NCBI GenBank assembly: GCA_016867715.1
Contig: VGIW01000001.1
Span: forward strand, 78,141-138,105
DNA: 59,965 bases
Source of the DNA: Candidatus Eisenbacteria bacterium
GTDB lineage: Bacteria > Orphanbacterota > Orphanbacteria > Orphanbacterales > Orphanbacteraceae
Direction: 5' to 3'
Each line of letters begins with the position of its first letter. The stretch's first letter is position 1. Below the pieces are notes generated by a model. The model saw only the letters and a list, made by a program, of their open reading frames with translations. It searched no databases and was not told the DNA's origin. The translations under genes and the position numbers were made by a program. This document shows, in pieces, positions 36,522-45,497 of this stretch.

Positions 36522-38122
36522 CGAAGCGAAGCGGGCGCGCGAATAGGGGAAGCCGAAGAGCGCCGGCGGGGAACCGGCGCGTTCTGCTTGTCGGGGTGGA
36601 CATCGCGGACGGGGCGCTCATCGACCGCTGGTGCCGCGAAGGTCATCTTCCCCATTTCCGCGCGCTCCGCGAGGAGGGGGTCTGGGGAGAGCCCCGAACC
36701 GCCGCCGAGATCCTGCACGTATCCGCGTGGCCGACCGTGCACACCGGCACGCTGCCCGGCAAGCATGGGATCTATCACGCCTATCAGGTTCGCGCCGGCG
36801 AGCAGGGGATTCGCCGCGCCCGCGCGCAGGATCAAGCGATGCCCCCCTTCTGGAAGTTCCTCGACGAGGCGGGCCGCCGCTGCCTCGTCGCCGATGCCTT
36901 TTTCGCGCACCCGGTCGAGCCGTTCGCGGGGATCCAGGTCCACGAATACGGGACCTGGACCTGGTTCTCGGACCCGGAAACGGTTCCCCGTGCGATCGGC
37001 AAGGAGATCCGCCGGCTTTTCGGGGCCTATCCGTTTCCGGAGCACACGAAGGTGCTCACCGTCCCCGACCCGCGTTGGCTACGTGATCGGCTTCGAGCCG
37101 CTCTTTCCTTGAAGTCGAAAGTGAATCGGTGGCTTCTCCGCGAGCACCCGTGGGATTTCGCCTACGTCAACTTCGCCGAGACCCACGCGGCGGGCCATTA
37201 CCTGTGGCACATCGTCGATTCCTCCTATCCGGCTCATCGGCCCGAGGAGGCGCGGGGGTTGGAACACGCGCTCCGGGATGTCTACGCCGCCGTCGACGAG
37301 GCCCTCGGGGAGCTTCTCGCCGAAACCGACGACTCGGTCCACGTCCTCGTCGTCTCGGCGGACGGGATGGGACCGAACTACGCCGGTTGTCATCTCATTC
37401 CCGGCGTTCTCCGCCGACTCGGCGTCTACTTCGCGCCGGGCGCGGGGGAGGGAGAGGAGGTCGGAGGAAGAGCGAGCGGGCCGGGGCTTCTCTCTCGCGC
37501 GCGTCGTCTCGTTCCGCTTCGACTTCGGCAGGAGGTCACCCGCCGCATTCCGCGCGCGCTTCACTATAGGATGAGCACGAAATGGGCGAGCCACGGCATC
37601 GATTGGGAACGGACGAAGGCGTACGTCGTCCCGAACGCGAACGAGGGCTATGTTCGTTTGAACCTCAAGGGAAGAGAGCCCCGCGGGATCGTGGAGCCGG
37701 GACCCGAGGCGGAGGAGCTTCTCGCGTTTCTCGAGGCGAGCCTCGGAGATCTCGTGAACCCGGAGAACGGTGCGCGGGCGGCCGCGCGGATCGCGCGGGC
37801 ACAGGAGCTCTTCCCGGGGAAGGAGAGCGCGCACCTTCCGGACCTCGTCGTCACGTGGAGCCCCGAGGCGCGAATCCTGGACGCCGTCGAGTCGCCGGCT
37901 GCGGGACGCGTGACCGGCGGTCCGGGATACGCGATCGCTCCGTACTACACCGGAAACCACCGGCCGAACGCGTTCGTGGCCGCGAGGGGACCGGAGTTCC
38001 GAGCGGGATCGCTTCTCGGCGCGGAGCATCTTGTCGGCCTCGCCCCGACGATCCTCGGTCTTCTCGGGTGCGACGTTCCGAGCGACATGGACGGCGGCGT
38101 TTGGGAGAGCCTTGTCCGCTGA
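36518..38122 (+). CDS. Alkaline-phosphatase-superfamily protein (type I phosphodiesterase-like), copy 2
   Basis: The 534-residue paralogue has VLLVGVDIADGALIDRWCRE, HVSAWPTVHTGTLPGKHGIYH for the nucleophile region, AYVNFAETHAAGHYLWH for metal ligands, and VVSADGMGPNYAGCHLIP. It is clearly homologous to the gene at 33900, and the two share the order and spacing of motifs, suggesting duplication. It overlaps the Gfo/Idh/MocA gene by 4 nt. The N-terminus is basic (MTKRSGRANRGSRR) without a signal peptide. Substrate unknown. Confidence 0.82.
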   Translation: MTKRSGRANRGSRRAPAGNRRVLLVGVDIADGALIDRWCREGHLPHFRALREEGVWGEPRTAAEILHVSAWPTVHTGTLPGKHGIYHAYQVRAGEQGIRRARAQDQAMPPFWKFLDEAGRRCLVADAFFAHPVEPFAGIQVHEYGTWTWFSDPETVPRAIGKEIRRLFGAYPFPEHTKVLTVPDPRWLRDRLRAALSLKSKVNRWLLREHPWDFAYVNFAETHAAGHYLWHIVDSSYPAHRPEEARGLEHALRDVYAAVDEALGELLAETDDSVHVLVVSADGMGPNYAGCHLIPGVLRRLGVYFAPGAGEGEEVGGRASGPGLLSRARRLVPLRLRQEVTRRIPRALHYRMSTKWASHGIDWERTKAYVVPNANEGYVRLNLKGREPRGIVEPGPEAEELLAFLEASLGDLVNPENGARAAARIARAQELFPGKESAHLPDLVVTWSPEARILDAVESPAAGRVTGGPGYAIAPYYTGNHRPNAFVAARGPEFRAGSLLGAEHLVGLAPTILGLLGCDVPSDMDGGVWESLVR

Positions 38123-38160
38123 TCCGGCGGCGCGGGCGCGAAGTGTAGGGAGGGTGGACC

Positions 38161-39074
38161 GTGTCCGGAATCGCGGGCCTCGTCTTTTCGGAAGCGGCGT
38201 CGGGGGAGGAGGCCCGCGCGACCGTCGGGCGGATGTGCGACCTACTCGCGCACCGAGGTCCCGACAGGCGACGCGTGCTCGAAGGCCGAGGCTTCTGTTT
38301 CGGGGAAACGGTCTGGACCTACCCGCGGAAGAACGGCGGCGGGATCTTCGAGGGACGGGACGGGGCGCTCTCGATCGTCTTCGATGGTTTTCTCACGAAC
38401 CGCTCCGCCGCGCGCGAGGCGCTCGAGCGGGAGGGAGCGCGTCTTCCGTCCGGGGACACGCGCGGGACGTGCTCATCGGAAGATGCGAAGACGCCTACTC
38501 GTTCTTGAGGAGCGCTTCCGAGCGCGGGATCCAGGCGACGCGGCTCGCCGACCTCGCGCTTCTACGCCCGCGCTTCTTCCATCGCGCAGACCGGCTCGGC
38601 ATGGCGGTCTCCGCGGAGCACCGCGACCCAGTGCAGGACAAGGACTCCATCCGACGTTCGATCCACTATCCGCTCGGCTTTCTTCTCCGGCGCGGCACGA
38701 ACAAGTGGGCCCTGAAGGAGGTCGCGAGCCGCTATGTGCCGGCGCAGATCGTTCACAGGAAAAAGATCGCGTGGGCTCTGCCCGAGGCGCGCTATCTCGC
38801 GCGTCTCGCTCGTCCGGAGCTCTTTCGCAACGGGTTCTGCGCGGACTTCTTCCGGCTCGACGCGGACGCGATCGGGGATTTCGCGAGGCTTCACCGCGAA
38901 AACCCCCACTCGTTTTTCCATCTCGTCTGCGTGGAGACGTGGGGGCGTCTGTTTCACAAGTGGGAAACGGAGGAGGAGATGGCGGGTCTTCTCACCCGGC
39001 GGAGCGCGGGAGGAAGGCCGGGCGCCTCGCGCGAGTCGACGAGGGACGATAGTCGGTCGGGAGGAGAACGTTGA
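38161..39074 (+). pseudogene. Decayed glutamine-dependent asparagine synthetase (AsnB-like)
   Basis: The first frame (38161-38508) gives MSGIAGLVFSE and LAHRGPDRRRVLEG, the start of a GATase II domain, but the catalytic Cys2 is Ser. Near 38460 the homology moves to another frame (DVLIGRCEDAYSF), then jumps to the C-terminal part of AsnB: DRLGMAVSAEHRDPVQDKD and RGTNKWALKEVASRYVPAQI, HRKKIAWALPEARYL. About 240 residues, including the PPi-loop SGGxDS, are absent. The remnant is about 304 codons against about 600. A frameshift alone could be a sequencing error; the internal deletion and Cys loss are not. In intact relatives such enzymes make amide-modified surface sugars. Confidence 0.75.
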
Positions 39075-40498
39075 CTCACGGGGCGGCGAAGGGGACGTTG
39101 CAGCTTTCGGCGGAGCACGCGCTCGGGCTTTTCACCGGATACTTCGCGACGCTGATCCTCGCGCGGGAGCTGGGGCCCGAGGCGTTCGGCCTCTATGGAA
39201 TCATCCTCTCCGTCCTCGCGTGGGCGGAGACGACGGGACAGTTCGGCGTCCCTGCGGCGGCGACCCGCCTCATCGCGGAGGGTCGCGAGGAGAAGGAGGC
39301 GGTGGGCCAAACGACGCTGGTTCTCGGCTTCGTCTCCTATCTGGCGGTCTTCGTGCTCTTCGTTCTTGCGGCCCCTTTCTTCGCCAGGGCCCTCAACGCT
39401 CCGGGCGAAGCGGGTCTCTTCCGTCTCGCGGCCTTCGACATTCCTTTCTTCGGGATCTACTTCGTTCTGCGGGGCGTCGGCCTCGGCCAGAGGAAGTTCG
39501 GCACCGTCGCCCTCGGCGGCCTTGTCGTCGGTTTCGCGAAGCTGTTCGGCGTGCTTCTCCTCACGGCGGTCGGGGTCACGGTCGCCCGCGCCCTCGCGGT
39601 GATCATCGCAAGCTCCCTCATCGGGCTCTTGATCTTGACCGCTCGGATCCCGATCCGCGTCGCGAAGCCCGACCGGAGGCTCCTCGGGATTCTCATGCGG
39701 ATCGCGATACCGCTCGCCCTCTCCGCTCTCGCTCTCTCGTTTCTTCACAATGTCCATCTTTGGATCTTGAAATCTCTTTCCGGCGATGCGGCGAAGGGGA
39801 GCATCGGTGTCTACGTCGCCGCCGCACATCTCGCGAAGGGGCCGGAGATGATCGTGATCGCGGTCGGCGCGGTGCTCTTCCCTTCGATCTCGCGGGCGAT
39901 CGCGCAGGGGGACGACGCCGCGGCGCTCGCGTACGTGCATGGGGCCGTCCGCTTCCTCTGGCTCGTCCTTCTCCCGGTCGCGCTCCTCGTCGCGCTGGAC
40001 GCGGAGAGGATCATGACCTTTCTCTTCTCCGCGAAGTACTCGGGCGGGGGAGAGGTTCTTCGCGTTCTCATCTTCGCGTACGCGCTCCTCGCCTTTCTCG
40101 TCTCCTTCTCCTACATGCTGCTCGGCCGGGGGGAGTTCTACCGCGTCGCGTTCCTCGGGTTCGGGATTCTCGCGCTCATGGTGGGGACGGGGATGATCCT
40201 CGTTCCGCGAGCGGGCGCCGTGGGCGCGGCGTTCTCGCTTCTCGCGGCGACATCCGTCGGCGCCGCGCTCTACGCCTTCTTGGTCTGGCGCCGATTCGGC
40301 GGGCTTCTCCTACGGCGCACGTTTCTCAGCGGAATCCTCGCCTCCCTCGCCGCGCTTCTGGTCGCGCTTCTCCTTCGCGCGGACGGCGCGCTCCTTCTCG
40401 TGAAATATGCGGCGGTCCTCGGCGTCTATCTCCTCTTTCTCGCGCTTACCCGCGAGATCAAGGAGAAAGACCTCGCCGCGGTTCGTTTCTGGAAGTAG
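39071..40498 (+). CDS. Polysaccharide flippase (MATE/Wzx-like)
   Basis: The 475-residue protein has about 12-14 membrane segments, for example LGLFTGYFATLILARELGP, LVLGFVSYLAVFVLFVLAA, VVGFAKLFGVLLLTAVGV, VRFLWLVLLPVALLVALDA and ILASLAALLVALLLRADG. The EALGPEAFGLYG-like motif at the start (ARELGPEAFGLYGI) is typical of O-antigen flippases, which move lipid-linked glycan repeat units across the inner membrane. TTG start overlaps the pseudogene stop. It is the last gene of the glycan region on this strand. Confidence 0.87.
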   Translation: MTHGAAKGTLQLSAEHALGLFTGYFATLILARELGPEAFGLYGIILSVLAWAETTGQFGVPAAATRLIAEGREEKEAVGQTTLVLGFVSYLAVFVLFVLAAPFFARALNAPGEAGLFRLAAFDIPFFGIYFVLRGVGLGQRKFGTVALGGLVVGFAKLFGVLLLTAVGVTVARALAVIIASSLIGLLILTARIPIRVAKPDRRLLGILMRIAIPLALSALALSFLHNVHLWILKSLSGDAAKGSIGVYVAAAHLAKGPEMIVIAVGAVLFPSISRAIAQGDDAAALAYVHGAVRFLWLVLLPVALLVALDAERIMTFLFSAKYSGGGEVLRVLIFAYALLAFLVSFSYMLLGRGEFYRVAFLGFGILALMVGTGMILVPRAGAVGAAFSLLAATSVGAALYAFLVWRRFGGLLLRRTFLSGILASLAALLVALLLRADGALLLVKYAAVLGVYLLFLALTREIKEKDLAAVRFWK

Positions 40499-40534
40499 CG
40501 GGGAACGAGAGGGGCGCCGAGGAACGGTTCCAGG

Positions 40535-42154
40535 CTAGATTGTACACGCGCTCTCGTCGCGAAGGTGGTCGGCCAGGCGGAGCGCGAGCGCGATCATCGT
40601 GAGCGTGGGGCTCGAATGTCCGGTCGCCGGAAAGACCGAGCCGCCCGCCATGTAGAGATTCCGGACCTCGTGCACGCGGCAGTTCCGATCGACGACCCCG
40701 TCCCTCGGATCGTCGGACATGCGGGTGGTCCCGAGATGATGGGAGGCGTCGGAGAAGCGGGGCTCCCCCTCGCCCGGCGTCAGCGTGCCGATCCCCTCGG
40801 CCGCGAGGCGCTCGGCGAGAAGATCCTGGAGGCGGAAGAGGGTTCTCGAAACCTCCGTGGGGATCTTCCAATGCAGGCGGACACGCGCCATGCCGAGCGC
40901 GTCCTTTTCGTCCGAGAGGGCGACACGGCTCTCCGGATCCGGAGGTTGCTCGCAGAAGTAGACGACGACCCTCTCGTTCCCGCCGGACTCCGGGTTCCAC
41001 ACGCGGCGGATCGTCGTCATCCATCGATAGACGAAGTGGGGCATCAGCTCCTTCGGCGTGAGAAGGTAGATCATCCCCGGAATCTCGCCGAACTCCGCGC
41101 GTCCGATCTTCCACCGGCTTCCGGCATAACCTCTTCGAAGAAGAACCTTCGCGGATTGAACCATCGTCTCGTACTTCTGCTCGACGTACGCGGAGTAGCG
41201 CGCTTCGAGCGTCGCGTAGTGGTCGAGGAGCCCCTCGCCGCGCTGGATCTCTTCGGAGAGCCCGATCCCGAACTGGACCTTGCCGTCGCGAAGCGGAATG
41301 CCGCGGATGAGAGGGACGCGGTTCCCCTTGCGGAGGCTCACCGTTCCGTACACGGCGCGCGGGTGGTCCATGAAGAAGCGCCCGACCGCGCCGGAGCCGT
41401 TGCCGACCCCGTCCGGACGGCGGTCGCGCGAGACGAGGAGAAGCCTCGCGTTCTCGATGCCGCCGCAAGCGAGGACGAAGCTCCTCGCCCGGATCTCGAT
41501 TCGCTTCCCCGCGAGGGTCCGCACCTCGATCGATTCGACCGCGCGCCCCTCGCGGTCGAGGACGACGCGGACGGCGTTCGCCTGAAGAAGAACGCGCGTG
41601 TTCGCGGAGCGCCGGAGTCGTTTCCTGTGGGCGGCACCGAAGCGCCTCGGCTTCGTTCCCCAGAGGGAGATCGCGGGCCGGAGCCGTCCCACCGCGAAGA
41701 GAGCCTTCTCGTCCCTTGTCATTCGGCTCGCGTAGGTTGACGGGTCAAACTTCTCGATCGAAGGAAGGCGAAGAGCCCGCGCCGCGCGCGCATGATACGA
41801 GGCGATCTCCTCATAGGGGATCGGCCAGCCGCTCCCGGCGACCCAGCTCCGGCGGGCCGTGTCGATCGGCTCGAGGAGCATGTTCCGTCCCGCCCAAAGA
41901 TTGCACGAACCTCCGTAGTACCGTGCGCGCGACATAAACTTCTCGCGGATCGGGTAGCCGACGCTTTCCAGATCGTAGAGCGCCTGGGTCTCCTCGTCCG
42001 GGCCGAAGCCGCCGCTTTCGACGAGGAGGATGCTGCTGGAAGAACCCTCGAGCTCTGCCGCGAGGGTCGTTCCGCAGGCGCCGGCGCCTACGATACAGAG
42101 GTCGGCCGAGAGGGAGGCGCCGTCCTCGATGCCTCTGGCGTCGATGAAGGCCAA
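40535..42154 (-). CDS. GMC-family FAD-dependent oxidoreductase
   Basis: The 539-residue protein has the FAD motif CIVGAGACGTTLAAELEG near residue 20, the GGSCNLWAGR flavin-region motif at about 80, FVLACGGIENARLL, and the C-terminal GMC signature HLGTTRMSDDPRDGVVD, then NLYMAGGSVFPATGHSSPTL. GMC enzymes oxidise alcohol groups, often sugars. It is convergent to the flippase with a 36-base gap and lies 8 nt after DUF3467, forming an operon with M6 protease. Substrate is unknown; no signal peptide. Confidence 0.86.
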   Translation of the reverse strand: MAFIDARGIEDGASLSADLCIVGAGACGTTLAAELEGSSSSILLVESGGFGPDEETQALYDLESVGYPIREKFMSRARYYGGSCNLWAGRNMLLEPIDTARRSWVAGSGWPIPYEEIASYHARAARALRLPSIEKFDPSTYASRMTRDEKALFAVGRLRPAISLWGTKPRRFGAAHRKRLRRSANTRVLLQANAVRVVLDREGRAVESIEVRTLAGKRIEIRARSFVLACGGIENARLLLVSRDRRPDGVGNGSGAVGRFFMDHPRAVYGTVSLRKGNRVPLIRGIPLRDGKVQFGIGLSEEIQRGEGLLDHYATLEARYSAYVEQKYETMVQSAKVLLRRGYAGSRWKIGRAEFGEIPGMIYLLTPKELMPHFVYRWMTTIRRVWNPESGGNERVVVYFCEQPPDPESRVALSDEKDALGMARVRLHWKIPTEVSRTLFRLQDLLAERLAAEGIGTLTPGEGEPRFSDASHHLGTTRMSDDPRDGVVDRNCRVHEVRNLYMAGGSVFPATGHSSPTLTMIALALRLADHLRDESACTI

Positions 42155-42162
42155 GAACTCTC

Positions 42163-42465
42163 CTAGCCCTGCCGGAAGCCGATACCCTGCGAGGGTTCCT
42201 GTTTTCCGGGAAGCTTCACCGCGCCGTGCTTCTCTTCGTACATGTCCATGTTCCGCTTCAACGTCTCGAGGAGCGCCTTCGCGTTCGGCGGCGTCATCAC
42301 GATGCGCGAGAAGACTCTCGCCTTCGGCTGGCCGGGGAGCATGCGGGCGAAGTCGATGATGAACTCGGACGGGCTGTGCGAGATGAGCACGAGGTTCGAG
42401 TAAATCCCCTCCGCCTCCTTCTCGCCGAGCTCGATGTTCAGTTTCGGTTTCGGCTCTTCCATCAT
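42163..42465 (-). CDS. DUF3467 family protein
   Basis: The 100-residue protein matches the small DUF3467 family: KLNIELGEKEAEGIYSNLVL, SEFIIDFARMLPGQPKARV, IVMTPPNAKALLETLKRNM. It has no membrane segment and is probably cytoplasmic. SD AGGAG is five bases before the ATG. It lies between the M6 protease and the GMC gene with 7- and 8-nt gaps. No function is known for the family. Confidence 0.82.
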   Translation of the reverse strand: MMEEPKPKLNIELGEKEAEGIYSNLVLISHSPSEFIIDFARMLPGQPKARVFSRIVMTPPNAKALLETLKRNMDMYEEKHGAVKLPGKQEPSQGIGFRQG

Positions 42466-42472
42466 GTTTCTC

Positions 42473-44374
42473 CTATCGCAGGACCGCGATCCTTCCGGTC
42501 TTCGGATCCCCGGCGCCCGCGATCACGTAGAGATAAACTCCGGAGGCGACCTCCTCGCCCGCGTCGTTCCGGCCGTCCCAGAACGCCCGCATCCCCTCCC
42601 CGTCGGCGACGATCTCGTCCCCGGCGCGCTCGAGCGTTCGGACGAGACGTCCTCCGAGATCATACAGGCGAACCGAGGTCGTCACCGCATCTTCTTGTGT
42701 CCCCGTCGAGATGCGGAATGCGATCGCCGCCTGCTCGTCCTTCGCGGGAGTGAACGGGTTCGGGTACACGTACGGCTCCCCCTTCCGCACGCTCTCGAGA
42801 TCGAGCGTGAAGGCGATCCTCGCCCCCTGCTCGCGGATCTCGCTGACGGCGACGCCGGAGTACGCGCCCCCGTGCAAAGCGGACGAGGGGCTCGTCTCGT
42901 CGGTCCACTCGGTCTTGGAGCCGTAGGGCCAACAATCGGCCTCCTCGCCGAGGTTGAGCGATCCTTGAGGGGTCGAGCTTCCGAGGTTGCCCGGGGCGCC
43001 GTCGGTCTCCACGACCCCGAGAAGCCGCTTGGCGAAATCCGCCGACTCGTTCGCCGGCCTTCTTTCGTTGACGTGCCAAATGAGGAGGCCCGATCCCGGA
43101 AGATAGGCGTCGAAGCCGACCTGCCTTCGGTTCTCGATCAGGAAGTACTCGCCCGTTCCGCTTCCCTTGCCGTCCCAGTCGATTCCGCCCGGGTTGGAGA
43201 GGAGGCGAACGACCTCTCCGCCGCGTTCGACCTCGTCGAGCCGGAGCGCGAGCGGCCCCGAGAAGTCGGGGCCCGCCTCGTAGCCGACCGGGTCGATCCA
43301 CCCGAGCCACGCCTTGAAGAACGGGTTCACGTGGGAGGGGGAATCCCCCGCGGCCACGGTCCCGGTCGTCCGAAAGGGGAGAAGCGAGCCGGCGTCCATC
43401 AGGCAATAGGCTCCGATCGTTGATTCCTGAATGGTCGTGCCGTCTTGGTTGTACGTTCGATAGAGATCGGGAAGCCCGAGGATGTGCCCAAACTCGTGGG
43501 CGTACACGCCGGTCTGCCCGATCTCGGGGACCATGTTGTACGGACCGATCCGGACGCCGTCGGCGAGGGTGGGCCCGATGAGACCGAGGATCGCCGGATC
43601 GTTCATGTCCGACTTGTGCGACCAGATTTGGCTCGGCCCGAGGTACGGGTCGAAGACACGCTCCGCGCCCGCCCCCGCGTGGAGGACGATGAGCGCGTCG
43701 ACGATCCCGTCGTCGTCCCCGGAAGAGGGGATTCGGTCCGGCCCGTCGTTGTCGAAGAGGGAGAAGTCGAGCCCGGCGGCGCGCGCGAGATCGACCGCCT
43801 CGCGGACGATCCCCCACACGTTTGCCGCGTACGGCTTCGCGGCGAACGCCTCGGCCGATGTGTCGAACCCGTAGTCGTCCTTGGTTCCCGGAGTTCCGTC
43901 TCCGTTCACATAGTATCCGTACGGGAGAGAGGAGCGAAGCCAGACGGTAACCGTTCCGCCGATTCGGAAGCGTCCGCCGGAGATCTCGAGATAGTAGTCG
44001 CGCATCGTCTCGTTTTGAAGGGCCGACGTCTGGAAATACTCCTTCTCGAAGCGGGATGGAGGATTCGTCGTCCGCCGCGCCTCCTGATCGGTCCAGTCGA
44101 GAAGAACGACCACGGCGGCCATCGAGTCGGGCGCGGCGCCCCGGATCGTCTCCGCGAGCGCGGGGACGAGGGCGGTCTCGGAGGAAGCGCCCGCTCTCTT
44201 TCCCACGTCCTCGCCGGCCGCCCAGCGCGGATAGAGGCACGAGACCGGGACCGGCTTCGGCGGCGCGGCTCCGGGCGCGGAGGCGAACGCGAGAAGAAGA
44301 GCGGCGAGGATCGCGCACGAGCCGTAAGCCCGGCTCAAGAGCCACGCCTTTCCAGCGAGAGCGTTCCGCAACAT
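42473..44374 (-). CDS. Secreted M6-family metalloprotease with C-terminal FlgD/T9SS-like Ig domain
   Basis: The protein is about 633 residues from ATG at 44374; the frame is open to 44464, but only this ATG starts a good signal peptide (AILAALLLAFASAPGAAPP). The catalytic site is HEFGHILGLPDLY (HExxHxxGxxD) near residue 300, preceded by VVVLLDWTD and DYYLEISGGRF, typical of immune inhibitor A-like M6 peptidases. The C-terminal 80 residues (PYVYPNPFTPAKDEQAAI, VRLYDLGGRLVRTLER, FWDGRNDAGEEVASGVYLYV) are a FlgD-Ig-like domain used for surface sorting or anchoring in FCB bacteria. No SD lies before the ATG, and a promoter ends six bases upstream. Confidence 0.86.
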   Translation of the reverse strand: MLRNALAGKAWLLSRAYGSCAILAALLLAFASAPGAAPPKPVPVSCLYPRWAAGEDVGKRAGASSETALVPALAETIRGAAPDSMAAVVVLLDWTDQEARRTTNPPSRFEKEYFQTSALQNETMRDYYLEISGGRFRIGGTVTVWLRSSLPYGYYVNGDGTPGTKDDYGFDTSAEAFAAKPYAANVWGIVREAVDLARAAGLDFSLFDNDGPDRIPSSGDDDGIVDALIVLHAGAGAERVFDPYLGPSQIWSHKSDMNDPAILGLIGPTLADGVRIGPYNMVPEIGQTGVYAHEFGHILGLPDLYRTYNQDGTTIQESTIGAYCLMDAGSLLPFRTTGTVAAGDSPSHVNPFFKAWLGWIDPVGYEAGPDFSGPLALRLDEVERGGEVVRLLSNPGGIDWDGKGSGTGEYFLIENRRQVGFDAYLPGSGLLIWHVNERRPANESADFAKRLLGVVETDGAPGNLGSSTPQGSLNLGEEADCWPYGSKTEWTDETSPSSALHGGAYSGVAVSEIREQGARIAFTLDLESVRKGEPYVYPNPFTPAKDEQAAIAFRISTGTQEDAVTTSVRLYDLGGRLVRTLERAGDEIVADGEGMRAFWDGRNDAGEEVASGVYLYVIAGAGDPKTGRIAVLR

Positions 44375-44380
44375 GGGGAG

Positions 44381-44409
44381 ACTATAACCGTCGGCCGAGC
44401 GCCCCGCAA
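44381..44409 (-). promoter_or_regulatory. Promoter of the M6 protease gene (possibly leaderless)
   Basis: On the minus strand TTGCGG (44409-44404), 17 bases, then TATAGT (44386-44381), then CTCCCC and the ATG at 44374. The start of transcription would fall on or next to the start codon, and no Shine-Dalgarno is present, the arrangement of leaderless genes (-10, six bases, ATG). Confidence 0.6.
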
Positions 44410-44431
44410 CCGCGCCGGGGAGAGTCGCGCG

Positions 44432-44460
44432 TTGACCGGCTCTCCCGCCGCGTGCATAAT
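44432..44460 (+). promoter_or_regulatory. Sigma-70 promoter of the heptose kinase operon
   Basis: TTGACC (44432-44437), 17 bases, then CATAAT (44455-44460). Both hexamers match in five positions. Start of transcription near 44467, 39 nt before the ATG. It is divergent from the M6 promoter, whose -35 begins 22 bases away. Confidence 0.78.
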
Positions 44461-44505
44461 CCACGCGTTGTTGAACGCCCGAACGGACGCGAACCGAGGA
44501 GCGCG

Positions 44506-45495
44506 ATGACCCCGACGATCGATCCGGCCCGCGCCGCCGACCTCTTCTCCCGCTTCCGCAGCCTTCGCGTGCTCGTGGCGGGGGATCTCATGCTCGACCG
44601 GTACGTGTTCGGAGAGGTCTCGAGGATCTCTCCCGAGGCGCCGGTTCCGGTCGTGCGCGTCGTTCGAGAGGAAGAGCGGCTCGGGGGGGCGGCGAACGTC
44701 GCTCGGAACCTCCTCGCGCTCGGCGCCGAGCCGATGCTTTGCGGCGTGATCGGCGACGACGCGGACGGCGAGGCTCTCCTCGATCTCCTCGGGGCCGCCG
44801 GGATGAGCACGGGCCTCGTCGTTCGCGCGCCCGGGCGCCCCACGACGCGGAAAGTGCGCATCCTCGCAAACCAACAGCAGGTCGTCCGCGTGGATCATGA
44901 GCGCGAAGACCCGCTCGACGCAGAGACAGAGGAGAGAATCGGAGATCTTCTCTCCGAGGCGGTCCTTTCCGCAGACGGGCTCGTTCTTTCCGACTACGCG
45001 AAGGGGGTCGTCTCCGAAAGGAGCGTGCGTCGGGCGATCGACGCATCGGGCATCAAGCGTCCAGTCTTCGTCGATCCAAAGGTGAAGCATTTCTCGTTCT
45101 ACCGCGGGGCTTCGCTGGTCACGCCGAATCTCGCCGAGGCGAGCCTCGCGGCGGGGGAGCGGATTATCGACGATGCCTCTCTCCTTCGCGCGGGAAGGCG
45201 CCTCCTCGAGATGCTCCCCGGGACCACGGTTCTCGTGACGCGCGGAGCGGAGGGAATGAGCCTCTTCGAGCCGGACGGGACGGTGACGCACATCGGCACG
45301 GTCGCGCGGCGAGTCTTCGACGTAACCGGAGCGGGGGACACGGTGATCGCGGCGTTCGCGGCGGCTTCCCTCGCGGGGGGGAGCGGCGTCGAGGCGGCGA
45401 TCGTGGCGAACCGCGCGGCGGGCGAGGTGGTGCAGGAATCCGGCGCGGCCGCGGTCTCCCTTTCCGCGCTCGAGCGGGCCTTCCGCGGGGAGTGA
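44506..45495 (+). CDS. hldA: D-glycero-beta-D-manno-heptose-7-phosphate kinase (HldE N-domain/RfaE1)
   Basis: The 329-residue sugar kinase has LVAGDLMLDRYVFGEVSRISPEAP, the RfaE1 signature, LGGAANVARNLLALGA, the phosphate motif VTRGAEGMSLF, and the PfkB DVTGAGDTVIAAFA with the catalytic Asp. It makes the heptose 1,7-bisphosphate step to ADP-heptose for LPS core. The nucleotidyltransferase is a separate gene just after it, in contrast to the fused hldE of E. coli. SD GAGGAG precedes ATG 44506. Confidence 0.93.
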   Translation: MTPTIDPARAADLFSRFRSLRVLVAGDLMLDRYVFGEVSRISPEAPVPVVRVVREEERLGGAANVARNLLALGAEPMLCGVIGDDADGEALLDLLGAAGMSTGLVVRAPGRPTTRKVRILANQQQVVRVDHEREDPLDAETEERIGDLLSEAVLSADGLVLSDYAKGVVSERSVRRAIDASGIKRPVFVDPKVKHFSFYRGASLVTPNLAEASLAAGERIIDDASLLRAGRRLLEMLPGTTVLVTRGAEGMSLFEPDGTVTHIGTVARRVFDVTGAGDTVIAAFAAASLAGGSGVEAAIVANRAAGEVVQESGAAAVSLSALERAFRGE

Positions 45496-45497
45496 CG

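Noticed and set aside
38031-39074. Single intact 347-residue gene in the frame that ends at 39074
   Set aside because: Its first half overlaps the phosphatase-like gene and GATase start in another frame and is Arg-rich shadow; only the AsnB C-terminal part is homologous.
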